Positions 40,736 to 49,343 of a stretch of 51,486 nucleotides of DNA are shown piece by piece; position 1 is the first letter of the stretch, and each line of letters starts with the position of its first letter. The notes beneath the pieces are model-generated. The model had not been told where the DNA came from and did no database searches. It worked only from the letters and a program-made list of their open reading frames with translations. The translations under genes were made by a program, and so were the position numbers. Source of the stretch: Actinomycetota bacterium (lineage in GTDB: Bacteria > Actinomycetota > Acidimicrobiia > Spongiisociales > UBA11373); NCBI GenBank assembly GCA_016870535.1, contig VGBK01000007.1:1-51486 (forward strand), read 5' to 3'.

Positions 40736-42268
40736 CTATAGCGGGATGTTGCCGTGTTTCTTGCCGGGCGGGTTGCCCCGCTTGTGGCGCAGCATGGCCA
40801 GCGCCCGGATGAGGCGCGGGCGGGTCTCCTGGGGGTCGATGACCTCGTCGACGAGGCCGCGCTCCGCTGCTGCGTAGGGGTTGGAGAAGCGCCCCTCGTA
40901 GTCGGCGGCCAGCTCCGCCCGCCGTGCCTCGGGGTCGGAAGCCTGCTCCAGTTCCTTGCGGTAGATCACGTTCACCGCTCCCTGGGCCCCCATGACGGCG
41001 ATCTCGGCGGTGGGCCAGGCGAAGGCGAGGTCGGCTCCCACCGAACGGGAGTTCATGACCACGTAGGCCCCCCCGTAGGCTTTGCGGGTGATCACCGTCA
41101 GCCGGGGGACGGTGGCCTCGCAGTAGGCGTAGAGCAGCTTGGCCCCGTGGCGGATGATCCCGCCGTGCTCCTGGCTCAGGCCGGGCAGGAAGCCGGGGAC
41201 GTCGACGAAGGTGACCAGGGGGATGTTGAAGGCGTCGCAGAAGCGCACGAAGCGGGCGGCCTTCGTCGAGGCGTCGATGTCGAGGGTGCCGGCCAGCACC
41301 GTCGGGTTGTTGCCCACGATCCCGACGGTGCGGCCGTCGAGGCGGGCGAAGCCCACCACGATGTTCCGCGCCCAGTGGCGGTGCACCTGATAGAAGTCGC
41401 CGTCGTCGACGACCTTCTCGACCAGGGCGGCCATGTCGTACGGTTGGTTGGGGGAGTCGGGGAGGAGGGTGGCCAGGCCCGGGTCCATGCGGTCGGGACG
41501 ATCCTCAGGGGCGAACGAGGGGGGAGCCTCCAGGTTGTTCTGAGGGAGGAACGAGAGCAGGTAGCGCACCTCCTCGGCCGCCTGGGCTTCATCGGCGGCG
41601 ACGAAATGGGTCACCCCGGAGATGGAGGCGTGGCTGTGGGCCCCGCCCAGGGTGGCGAAGTCCACCTCCTGCCCGGTGACGGCCTTGATCACGTCGGGGC
41701 CGGTGATGAACAGGTGGCTGGCCCCGTTGACCTGGAACACGAAGTCGGTGATGGCCGGCGAGTAGACCGCTCCGCCGGCGCAGGGCCCGAGGATCACGGA
41801 GATCTGGGGGATCACCCCGGAGGCCTGCACGTTGCGCCGGAAGATCTCGCCGTAGGCGTCCAGGGAGATGACCCCCTCCTGGATGCGGGCCCCACCGGAA
41901 TCTTTCAGGCCGATGATCGGCGCCCCGTTGTCCAGGGCCAGGTCCATCACCTTGCAGATCTTCTCGCCCACCGCCTCCCCGAGGCTTCCGCCGAAGACGG
42001 TGAAGTCCTCGGAGAACACGAAGGTGGTGCGGCCGTCGATGGTGCCCCACCCGGTCACCACGGCATCGCCGGCGGGGCGGCGGGCCTCGATCCCGAAGCC
42101 GTGGGCCCGGTGCCGCGCCAGGCTGTCGATCTCGGTGAAGGTGCCCGGGTCGAGCAGGGCGGCCAGGCGCTCCCGGGCGGAGCCCTTCCCGGGTGCCGGG
42201 GCGCGCCGCTCGGCCTCCGCCTCGCGGCGCAGTCGGCGCAGTTGCTCGATGCGCTCCTCGGTGCCCAC
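40736..42268 (-). CDS. Acyl-CoA carboxylase beta subunit (carboxyltransferase), probably propionyl-CoA carboxylase
   Basis: A 510-residue carboxyltransferase with two crotonase-like halves that moves CO2 from carboxybiotin to an acyl-CoA. Signature segments: DSGGARIQEGV, LGPCAGGAVYSPAITDF, oxyanion-hole glycines in KAYGGAYVVM, and a C-terminal PYAAAERGLVDEVIDP. The length and the sequence around FVDVPGFLPG fit the PccB/AccD family. The GTG start (42268) is preceded by CGGGAGAGG. It is the first gene of a two-gene operon with the alpha subunit and diverges from the biotin ligase over 52 bp, a layout that groups the apo-enzyme with the enzyme that biotinylates it. Confidence 0.93.
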   Translation of the reverse strand: MGTEERIEQLRRLRREAEAERRAPAPGKGSARERLAALLDPGTFTEIDSLARHRAHGFGIEARRPAGDAVVTGWGTIDGRTTFVFSEDFTVFGGSLGEAVGEKICKVMDLALDNGAPIIGLKDSGGARIQEGVISLDAYGEIFRRNVQASGVIPQISVILGPCAGGAVYSPAITDFVFQVNGASHLFITGPDVIKAVTGQEVDFATLGGAHSHASISGVTHFVAADEAQAAEEVRYLLSFLPQNNLEAPPSFAPEDRPDRMDPGLATLLPDSPNQPYDMAALVEKVVDDGDFYQVHRHWARNIVVGFARLDGRTVGIVGNNPTVLAGTLDIDASTKAARFVRFCDAFNIPLVTFVDVPGFLPGLSQEHGGIIRHGAKLLYAYCEATVPRLTVITRKAYGGAYVVMNSRSVGADLAFAWPTAEIAVMGAQGAVNVIYRKELEQASDPEARRAELAADYEGRFSNPYAAAERGLVDEVIDPQETRPRLIRALAMLRHKRGNPPGKKHGNIPL

Positions 42269-42279
42269 GCCTCTCCCGT

Positions 42280-42285
42280 TATCCT
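42280..42285 (+). promoter_or_regulatory. Possible -10 box TATCCT of the biotin ligase
   Basis: TATCCT lies 35 nt before the ATG at 42321, in the 52-bp divergent spacer with the carboxylase beta gene. No biotin operator palindrome is visible there. Confidence 0.3.
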
Positions 42286-42320
42286 CGCCCGGCGGTGCTT
42301 CTTGGACTTCGTGGACCGTG

Positions 42321-43001
42321 ATGAGGGATACACCTTATGCGTTCCGCCGGGTGGAGGTGACCGCCTCCACTCAGGATGACGCCTTTCTGCTCGCCGACGC
42401 CGGGCCGGTGCTGGTCGTGGCCGACCGGCAGACGGCCGGCCGGGGGCGCCGGGGGAGGGCCTGGGAGGCGGCCCCGCGGGCGGTGGCCGCCAGCCTGGCG
42501 TTCCGTCCCACCTGGCCGGAGGCGGCGTGGCCCCGGCTCACCCTGGCGGCCGGCCTGGCGGCGCGGCGGGTCCTGGGGGGTGCCGTGCGCCTGGAGTGGC
42601 CCAACGACCTGGTCGCCGGCGGTCGCAAGGTGGGGGGTGTGCTGACCGAGGCCCGGGGGGGCGTGGTGGCGGCCGGCCTGGGGGTGAACCTCCACTGGCC
42701 GGCGTCTGCGGTGGAGGGGGCCGGTGCCCTGTACGAGCACGACCCCGGCCCGGAGGTGGCGACGCGGCTGGCCGAAGGCTGGGCGCGGGACCTCCTGAGC
42801 CGGGCGGCGGCGGGCCCCGACGCCTGGGGCCGCGCCGAGTACGCCGCCTGCTGCGCCACCCTGGGCCGGGAGGTCACCTGGGAACCGGGGGGGCAGGGCC
42901 GGGCGGTGGCGGTGAGGGTGGACGGCGGCCTGGAGGTCGTCACCGCCTCGGGGCGCCGGGTGCTGTACGCCGGAGAGGTGCACACGGTGCGCTCCGCCTG
43001 A
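42321..43001 (+). CDS. Biotin-[acyl-CoA carboxylase] ligase (class I, no DNA-binding domain)
   Basis: A 226-residue enzyme that makes biotinyl-AMP and attaches biotin to the BCCP lysine. Motifs are the ADRQTAGRGRRGRAW biotin/ATP loop near 38, LEWPNDLVAGGRKVGGVLTE near 92, and the small C-terminal SH3-like domain. It starts straight with the catalytic domain, so it lacks the helix-turn-helix of BirA repressors and should not regulate transcription. The ATG at 42321 is used; a GTG lies directly before it. The clear client is the carboxylase alpha subunit of the divergent operon. Confidence 0.92.
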   Translation: MRDTPYAFRRVEVTASTQDDAFLLADAGPVLVVADRQTAGRGRRGRAWEAAPRAVAASLAFRPTWPEAAWPRLTLAAGLAARRVLGGAVRLEWPNDLVAGGRKVGGVLTEARGGVVAAGLGVNLHWPASAVEGAGALYEHDPGPEVATRLAEGWARDLLSRAAAGPDAWGRAEYAACCATLGREVTWEPGGQGRAVAVRVDGGLEVVTASGRRVLYAGEVHTVRSA

Positions 43002-43012
43002 GGCTCCCTCAG
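42998..43012 (+). terminator. Small hairpin at the biotin ligase stop
   Basis: CTGAGG pairs with CCTCAG around a CTC loop and overlaps the stop codon. It precedes the TATAAC promoter of the LCP gene. Weak on its own. Confidence 0.3.
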
Positions 43013-43052
43013 ACTGGGTCGGTGAGGTGAAGGCACAATTCCGCCCCCCTGG

Positions 43053-43058
43053 TATAAC
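43053..43058 (+). promoter_or_regulatory. -10 box TATAAC of the LCP gene
   Basis: TATAAC lies 19 nt before the ATG at 43078, in a short spacer after the biotin ligase. The -35 region has no clear TTGAC match. Confidence 0.4.
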
Positions 43059-43077
43059 GGTGGCGACCACCCTCGCC

Positions 43078-44409
43078 ATGAGCTACGTGCCTCCCACGCC
43101 TCCGCTCGCCCCGAAGCCGGGCCCGGCTCCGAAACCCGGGGCCGACGCGGCCGTCAAGCGCCGCTGGCCCAAGCGGGCCCTGATCGGCTTCCTGATCGCC
43201 GCCAACCTGGGGATCTTCGGGGGCCTGGGGGCGGTGTGGTGGGCGGCGCGCCAGGTGACCGGGGCGGTGGCGACCCTCGATGCCGGTGAGCTCGGCCTGA
43301 CCCGCGTCCCGCCGAGCCTCAGCGACCCCCGCACCTTCCTTCTCGTGGGCAGTGACAGCCGGGCCGACCTGCCCGAGGATTGGGAGGGCTACGGCTCCTA
43401 CGGCGGGCAGCGAGCGGACGTCATCATCCTGGTCCAGGTGCTGCCCCAGCAGGGCGGGGTGCAGATGCTCAGCATCCCTCGCGACACCAAGGTCACCATC
43501 AACGGTCGCACCGACCGCATCAATGCTTTCTTCAATGATGGCGCCTCCCGGCTGGTGGCGGCCGTGTCGGAGTTCACCGGGTTGCCCATCCACCACTACC
43601 TGCAGGTGGACTTCGCCGGCTTCGCCGGGGTGGTGGATGCCGTGGGGGGGTTGCGTATGACCTTCCCCTACCCGGCGCGAGATCGCAAGGCCAAGCTCAA
43701 CGTGCCCGCCGGCCCGCAGACCCTCGACGGGCGCACCGCCCTGGCTCTGGCCCGTTCCCGCAGCTACCAGGAGTTGCGCAACGGTGCGTGGGTCTATCTG
43801 GAAGCCAGCGACCTCGGCCGCACCCGGCGTCAGCAGGAGCTGCTGATGGCCCTGTTCACCCAGGTGGAGCGGCCCTCGTCGGTGGGAGGGTTCACCGATC
43901 TGCTGCGCAGCCTGAAGAAGTTCGTCACCGCCGACAACGCGCTGGGTGAGGACGAGATCATCCAGGTGGCCTGGTCGATGCGCTCGTTGACTCCCGAGAG
44001 CGTGGAGGCGCTCACCCTGCCGGTGGACGGCCTGGAGGAGAACGGGGTCTCCTACGTGGTGGCGCGTCAGCCCCAGGCCGGGGAGGCCTTCGCCGCCTTC
44101 CGGGCGGGCGAGCCGCTCATCGGGGCGCTCCGGGAGAAGGGCCGGGTAGCGGTGCTGAACGGCAACGGGGTGGCGGGCTCGGCGGGGGCGGTGGCCGACC
44201 GGTTGCGCGAGGCCGGTTGGGAGGTGGTCTCCGTCGGCGACAGCGGAAGGGCAGACTACGCCACGACTCTGGTGGTCGCCCAGGGGCGCTACCTCACTCA
44301 GGCCGAGGCGCTGCAGGCGTTCCTGGGTTACGGCCGGGTGGAGCAGGGATCGATGCCGCGGGATACCGACCTGGTGGTTATCGTCGGGGCCGATGGCCCC
44401 GGCTCCTGA
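43078..44409 (+). CDS. LytR-CpsA-Psr (LCP) family envelope glycan ligase
   Basis: A 443-residue type II membrane protein that attaches glycopolymers to peptidoglycan from polyprenyl carriers. A Pro-rich cytosolic N-terminus (about 1-35) leads to one membrane helix near 38-62. The LCP domain has LLVGSDSRAD, the Arg/Asp-containing LSIPRDTKVTINGRTDRINAFF, and LDGRTALALARSR. A C-terminal LytR_C-type domain follows (VAVLNGNGVAGSAGAVADRL). The ATG at 43078 lies 19 nt after TATAAC; the frame reaches further upstream, but that part would lie before the promoter. The next gene starts inside its last codons, so LCP, dehydrogenase and epimerase form one operon. Confidence 0.93.
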   Translation: MSYVPPTPPLAPKPGPAPKPGADAAVKRRWPKRALIGFLIAANLGIFGGLGAVWWAARQVTGAVATLDAGELGLTRVPPSLSDPRTFLLVGSDSRADLPEDWEGYGSYGGQRADVIILVQVLPQQGGVQMLSIPRDTKVTINGRTDRINAFFNDGASRLVAAVSEFTGLPIHHYLQVDFAGFAGVVDAVGGLRMTFPYPARDRKAKLNVPAGPQTLDGRTALALARSRSYQELRNGAWVYLEASDLGRTRRQQELLMALFTQVERPSSVGGFTDLLRSLKKFVTADNALGEDEIIQVAWSMRSLTPESVEALTLPVDGLEENGVSYVVARQPQAGEAFAAFRAGEPLIGALREKGRVAVLNGNGVAGSAGAVADRLREAGWEVVSVGDSGRADYATTLVVAQGRYLTQAEALQAFLGYGRVEQGSMPRDTDLVVIVGADGPGS

Positions 44410-45700
44410 TCACGCCGCGCCCGCGGCCCCCCGGCGTCTCGCCGTCCTCGGTGCGGGCTATGTGGGGCTGACCACCGCCGCCGGCTTCGCCCACGCCGGC
44501 CACCGGGTGCGGGTGGGAGAGGCCGATGCCCGCCGACTGGCAGCCCTGCAGGCCGGCGAATCGCCCATCACCGAGCCTGGGCTGGCGGCCCTGGTGGCGG
44601 CCGGCGTCGCTGCGGGCCGTCTGGAGTTCTGCGCCGACAACGCCGCGGCGGCAGCAGATGCCGAGGCGGTGTTCGTGGCGGTGCCCACCCCCGAGGGCGC
44701 CGGAGGCAGGGTCGATCTCTCCTTCGTCATGGCGGCGCTGGCCGCGGTGGCCGCCGTGGTCGGCCCCTCGACCCCGCTGGTGATCAAGTCGTCGGTGCCC
44801 CCCGGCACGGCGGCCCGCCTGACCGCGTTCCTGCGGGAACTGGGGTGCGCGGCCCCGGTGGTGGTCAATCCGGAGTTCCTGCAGGAGGGGCGGGCGGTGC
44901 AGGACGTGCTGCACCCCTACCGGGTGGTGGTGGGCTCCGACGATCGCGACGCCGCCGCACTGGTGGCCGGTCTGCATGAGCCCTTCGGCGCGCCGGTCGT
45001 GATCGGCGGCGCGGCCTCCGCCGAACTGGCCAAGTACGCCGCCAACGCCTACCTGGCCACCCGGCTCACCTTCGTCAACGCCATCGCCCACCTGGCCGAG
45101 GCGGTAGGGGCCGATGCCGGCGACGTGCTGGTGGCCCTGTCCCTCGACCCGCGAGTGGGCCCCCACTACCTTCGGCCGGGGCCGGGATACGGGGGATCTT
45201 GCTTCCCGAAGGACGTGCGCGCCTTGGTGGCCGCCGCCGGCGACCACGGCCACGACCTCAAGCTGCTGCGGGCCGTGGTCGAAACGAACGACGACCAGCT
45301 GGACCGGGTGGCGGCCAAGGTGCGCACCGCCGCCGGGGGGCTCCAAGGGAAGGTGGTCGGGCTGCTCGGCCTGGCTTTCAAGGGCGGTACCGCAGATACG
45401 CGCAGCTCCCCGGCGGTGGCGCTGGCGGAACGCCTGACGGCGGCCGGGGCATCGGTGCAGGCCTACGACCCGGCCGCCCGGGTGGACCTGCCGGGGGTGG
45501 TGCTCGTGCCCGACGCCGTGGCCGCGGCCGCGGGGGCCGACGTGCTGCTGGTGGCTACCGAGTGGGAGGAGTTCGCCGCTCTCGAACCGGCGGCGCTGGC
45601 GGCGGTGATGCGGGGCCGGGCGGTGGTCGACGCCCGCAACCTGCTCGATCGTGACGCGGTGGAGGCGGCGGGCCTTGAGTACCGGGGCCTCGGACGCTGA
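44393..45700 (+). CDS. UDP-glucose/UDP-sugar 6-dehydrogenase family protein
   Basis: A 435-residue NAD-dependent enzyme that oxidises a nucleotide sugar at C6 twice, for example UDP-glucose to UDP-glucuronate. The Rossmann motif is LGAGYVGLTTAAGFA near residue 19. SSVPPGTA, PEFLQEGRAVQD, and the central KYAANAYLATRLTFVNAI are typical. The catalytic Cys lies in GPGYGGSCFPKD near 266. The C-terminal domain starts with GLAFKGGTADTRSSPAVAL. Its ATG lies within the 3' end of the LCP gene (17-bp overlap). With the epimerase downstream it likely supplies an activated uronic acid to wall-polymer synthesis. GDP-mannose or UDP-ManNAc substrates cannot be excluded. Confidence 0.9.
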   Translation: MAPAPDHAAPAAPRRLAVLGAGYVGLTTAAGFAHAGHRVRVGEADARRLAALQAGESPITEPGLAALVAAGVAAGRLEFCADNAAAAADAEAVFVAVPTPEGAGGRVDLSFVMAALAAVAAVVGPSTPLVIKSSVPPGTAARLTAFLRELGCAAPVVVNPEFLQEGRAVQDVLHPYRVVVGSDDRDAAALVAGLHEPFGAPVVIGGAASAELAKYAANAYLATRLTFVNAIAHLAEAVGADAGDVLVALSLDPRVGPHYLRPGPGYGGSCFPKDVRALVAAAGDHGHDLKLLRAVVETNDDQLDRVAAKVRTAAGGLQGKVVGLLGLAFKGGTADTRSSPAVALAERLTAAGASVQAYDPAARVDLPGVVLVPDAVAAAAGADVLLVATEWEEFAALEPAALAAVMRGRAVVDARNLLDRDAVEAAGLEYRGLGR

Positions 45701-45719
45701 TGTCCAAGGAGGTGCGGGG

Positions 45720-46682
45720 ATGAGCCGGAAGGCGATGGTGACCGGAGGCGCCGGCTTCGTCGGCAGCCATCTGGTCGACCTGCTGGTCGACGGCGGTTGG
45801 GAGGTCCAGGTCGTCGACGACCTCTCCTCCGGGCGCATGGAGCACCTGGCCGCGGCTCGGCGCCGGGGCAAGGTGGCGGTGCTGGTCATGGACATCCGCG
45901 CCCCGGAACTCGGCGACGCCGCCGCCCGCTTCGCCCCGGAGGTGATCTTCCACCTGGCGGCCCAGTCGAAGGTCCGGCCCTCGGTGGATGACCCGCTCAA
46001 GGACGCCTCGATCAACGTGCTGGGCACGGTGAATGTGCTGCTGGCCGCAGTGCGCTCCGAGGCGCGTCGGGTGGTCTTCGCCTCCTCCGGCGGGGCCATC
46101 TACGGGGGCGGGGCCCGGCTTCCGGCCACCGAGCGCACCGCCCGGCACCCCGAGTCGCCCTACGGCATCACCAAGAAGATCGTGGAGGACTACTTCCGCT
46201 GGTTCCGGGAGGCCTACGGCCTGGAGTACGTGCTCCTCGCCATGGCCAACATCTACGGCCCGCGGCAGGACCCGGGACTGGAAGGGGGGGTCACCGCCAT
46301 CTTCGCCAAGGCCATGCTGGAGGGGCGGCGGCCGGTCATCTTCGGCGACGGCAGCCAGACCCGCGACTACGTCTACGTGGGGGATGCGGCCGATGCCTTC
46401 GCCCGGGCGGCCGACCGGGGCAGGGGGGTGCTGCTGAACATCGGCAGCGGCCGGGAGACCTCGGTCCTGGCCTTGTACGAGATGCTGGCCCAGATCACCG
46501 GCTTCCCCATGCGCCCCGAGTTCACCGACCCCAAGCCGGGGGACATCGCTCGCTCGGTGATCGACCCCGGCCGGGCCGCGAAGGTGCTGGGCTGGGAGGC
46601 CTGGACCCCGCTGGAAGAGGGCCTGCGCCGCACCGTGGAGTGGTACCGGGGCGGCGCTACGGCCGGCGGCGGTACCGGTTGA
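45720..46682 (+). CDS. NAD-dependent sugar-nucleotide epimerase/dehydratase (extended SDR)
   Basis: A 320-residue extended short-chain dehydrogenase/reductase acting on a nucleotide sugar. NAD binding: TGGAGFVGSHLVDLL at the N-terminus. The catalytic Ser and YxxxK are in FASSGGAIYGGG and SPYGITKKIVEDY. RDYVYVGDAADA and NIGSGRETSV are typical of the GalE / UDP-glucuronate epimerase group. The ATG at 45720 has an excellent AAGGAGGTG site 5 nt away. The neighbour makes a UDP-uronic acid, so 4-epimerisation or decarboxylation of that product is a reasonable guess. Its 3' end overlaps the convergent permease gene by 26 bp. Confidence 0.88.
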   Translation: MSRKAMVTGGAGFVGSHLVDLLVDGGWEVQVVDDLSSGRMEHLAAARRRGKVAVLVMDIRAPELGDAAARFAPEVIFHLAAQSKVRPSVDDPLKDASINVLGTVNVLLAAVRSEARRVVFASSGGAIYGGGARLPATERTARHPESPYGITKKIVEDYFRWFREAYGLEYVLLAMANIYGPRQDPGLEGGVTAIFAKAMLEGRRPVIFGDGSQTRDYVYVGDAADAFARAADRGRGVLLNIGSGRETSVLALYEMLAQITGFPMRPEFTDPKPGDIARSVIDPGRAAKVLGWEAWTPLEEGLRRTVEWYRGGATAGGGTG

Positions 46683-47450
46683 CCGCCAGTGGGGCGAACA
46701 CGGCGATGATCGCCACCACCCAGATGAGGGTGTAGGCCACCGCGTTCTGCAGCGGCCAGACGCTCGGTTCGGGCGTGCCGGGGGGGATGTTGCCGAACAA
46801 CTCCCGGGCGGCCTGGGTCACTGCCGACACCGGGTTCCATTCGGCGAAGGCCCGCAGCACCCCCGGCAGGTTCTCGGAGGGCACGAAGGTGTTGGCGATG
46901 AAGGTCAGCGGGAAGATGACCATGAACGAGGCGTTGTTGATCACCTCGACGCTGGGCACCAGCAGGCCGACGTAGGCCATCACCCAGGAGAAGGCGTAGG
47001 CGAAGGCGAGCAGTAGGGCGAACCCGGCGGCGGCTTCGAGCGGGCCGGTGTGGAGCCGCCAGCCGACGATCAAGCCGGTGATCGCCATGATGGCCAGCGA
47101 CAGCACGTTGTAGATGACGTCGCTCGCCGTACGTCCCACCAGCACCGCCGCCCGCGACATGGGCAGGGCGCGAAAGCGGCTCATGATGCCCTTCTGCATG
47201 TCGTCGGCCAGGCCGGCGCCGGTGAAGGTGGCGCCGAACACCACCGTCTGGGCGAAGATCCCCCCGATGAGGAACTCCCGGTAGGAGCCTCCGGGGATGG
47301 CGATGGAGTCCCCGAAGACGTAGGCGAACAACAGCACGAACATGATCGGGGAGATCAGGACGAAGACCAGGACCTCGGGGACGCGCTTGATCTTGATGAC
47401 GTTCCGTTTGGCGATGACGTGGCTGTCGACGGCCAGCCGGAGCAGGCCCT

Positions 47451-47454
<4 letters not shown>
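46657..47454 (-). CDS. ABC-2 type transporter permease (DrrB-like)
   Basis: A 265-residue membrane protein with six predicted helices, the ABC-2 permease fold. LVFVLISPIMFVLLFAYVFG is near the N-terminus, GIMSRFRALPMSRAAVLVGR is the coupling-helix region with the family Arg-Ala-Leu-Pro, and FVPSENLPGVLRAFAEWNPV near the end is characteristic of the DrrB/ODV group. It pairs with the ATPase encoded upstream with a 4-bp overlap. Members export antibiotics, lipids or polysaccharide; the adjacent sugar-nucleotide operon is on the other strand, so no substrate is implied. Confidence 0.9.
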
Positions 47455-48425
<971 letters not shown>

Positions 48426-48455
48426 AGCTTCTCCCGGTCGGGGCGGCGAGCGGGG

Positions 48456-48461
48456 AGGCTA
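48456..48461 (-). promoter_or_regulatory. -10 box TAGCCT of the ABC exporter operon
   Basis: On the minus strand TAGCCT lies 30 nt before the ATG at 48425, with GGGAGAAG between them. It is the fourth occurrence of this exact hexamer in promoter position in the window. Confidence 0.4.
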
Positions 48462-48533
48462 CCGGAAGGAGCGGGGTACCCAACGGTGGCTGCCGGGGGG
48501 GCGGGCCCCGAGCCGATCGGCCAAGATGGGGCC

Positions 48534-48848
48534 ATGTCCTACACGCTGATCTCAGATCTGACCGACCGGGTGGAGGTTCCCGAGCGTGGCACCCTCAGCC
48601 GCGTCTTGCACGCCGACGACCGGGTGCGCCTGGTGCTCTTCGCCTTCGACACCGGCCAGGAACTCACCGAGCACACCGCGAGCGTGCCGGCGATCCTGCA
48701 GGTGCTGTCCGGCCGGTTCCGGGTAGGCGCGGGCGGCGACACTTTCGAGATGGGCCCGGAAGCCTGGCTGCGCCTCGACGCTCACGAGCCGCACTCGGTC
48801 GTCGCCCTGGAACCGTCGCGGCTGCTCCTGACCATGCTGGCGGGGTAG
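48534..48848 (+). CDS. Small cupin-domain protein
   Basis: A 104-residue single cupin barrel. The first cupin motif is recognisable as ELTEHTASVPAILQVLSGRF, with one His and Glu in place of the usual two His, and the second as GPEAWLRLDAHEPHSVVAL. Metal binding is therefore plausible but reduced. Such small cupins sense or bind small molecules, or are enzymes of unknown function. The ATG at 48534 gives the full fold, and the frame upstream runs against the exporter genes. It stands alone, followed by the palindromic repeat cluster. Confidence 0.75.
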   Translation: MSYTLISDLTDRVEVPERGTLSRVLHADDRVRLVLFAFDTGQELTEHTASVPAILQVLSGRFRVGAGGDTFEMGPEAWLRLDAHEPHSVVALEPSRLLLTMLAG

Positions 48849-48912
48849 GAGCGCTTCGGCCGGTTGGGGGTGGGGCCGGCGCGCGGTGCCGTCTGGTGAG
48901 CCTCTCCTTCGT

Positions 48913-48967
48913 CTCCTTCGTGGGAACGGGGGAGTGGGTGGCGAGGCTTTGCGGGCCGCCGGAGGGG
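48913..48967 (+). repeat. Degenerate copy of a two-hairpin palindromic element
   Basis: CTCCTTCGT-GGGA-ACGGGGGAG is a worn first hairpin, followed by GGTGGCGAGG, a second arm region GGGCCGCC and GGAGGGG. The order of parts matches the cleaner copies at 48980 and 49122. Confidence 0.5.
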
Positions 48968-48979
48968 CGCCGGGTCTTG

Positions 48980-49034
48980 CCTCCCCCGTGGCAACGGGGG
49001 AGGTGGCTCCGAGTCCTCGAGGAGCCGGAGGGGG
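48980..49034 (+). repeat. Two-hairpin palindromic element, copy A
   Basis: A perfect 10-bp hairpin CCTCCCCCGT-GGCA-ACGGGGGAGG (48980-49003) is followed at once by TGGCTCC and a second inverted repeat GGCTCC/GGAGCC (49005-49026), then GGAGGGGG. Non-coding, about 55 bp. Confidence 0.65.
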
Positions 49035-49083
49035 TTGCTGCACACGTAAGCCTCCGCCGCGCCCTCCGCAGCCCTCCCCCCGG

Positions 49084-49110
49084 CCCTCTCCCGCTGGGCC
49101 GGGAGGGGGA
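49084..49110 (+). repeat. Single-hairpin palindromic element, copy C
   Basis: CCCTCTCCCG-CTGGGC-CGGGAGGGGG forms a 10-bp stem with one G-T pair. The same core CTCCCGCTGGGCCGGGAGGG recurs at 49223-49250 in the same orientation. Confidence 0.55.
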
Positions 49111-49121
49111 AGCCATCTTCT

Positions 49122-49168
49122 CCTCCCCCGTGGGGACGGGGGAGGTGGCCCGTCAGGGCCGGAGGGGG
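49122..49168 (+). repeat. Two-hairpin palindromic element, copy B
   Basis: CCTCCCCCGT-GGGG-ACGGGGGAGG (49122-49145) is followed by TGGCCC-GTCA-GGGCC (49146-49160) and GGAGGGGG. It matches copy A in the first hairpin apart from the loop. The second hairpin differs in sequence but is complementary again, so structure is kept. Confidence 0.65.
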
Positions 49169-49222
49169 AAGCGAAGGGCGCGACCAAGGCCCAGTCGCGC
49201 CCTTGGCGCCCCTTCCCCCCCG

Positions 49223-49250
49223 CCCCCCTCCCGCTGGGCCGGGAGGGGGA
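49223..49250 (+). repeat. Single-hairpin palindromic element, copy D
   Basis: CCCCCCTCCCG-CTGGGC-CGGGAGGGGGA repeats copy C (49084-49110) with one or two changes. It is followed by a weaker third stem, TCTCCCGG/CCGGGGAG, near 49263-49280. Confidence 0.55.
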
Positions 49251-49343
49251 ACGGTCCGCTTCTCTCCCGGCCACCGGGGAGGGAACCGTCCCCTGGGCGA
49301 GCGTGCGGGAATGGGCCGGAGAGGAGTCGTCCACTGCTGTGTT

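Noticed and set aside
42269-42320. Biotin operator between the carboxylase operon and the biotin ligase
   Set aside because: The ligase lacks a helix-turn-helix domain and the 52-bp spacer has no long inverted repeat.
48913-49250. CRISPR array
   Set aside because: The repeats are themselves palindromic, of two kinds, unequally spaced and partly adjacent, with no unique spacers of constant length and no cas genes.
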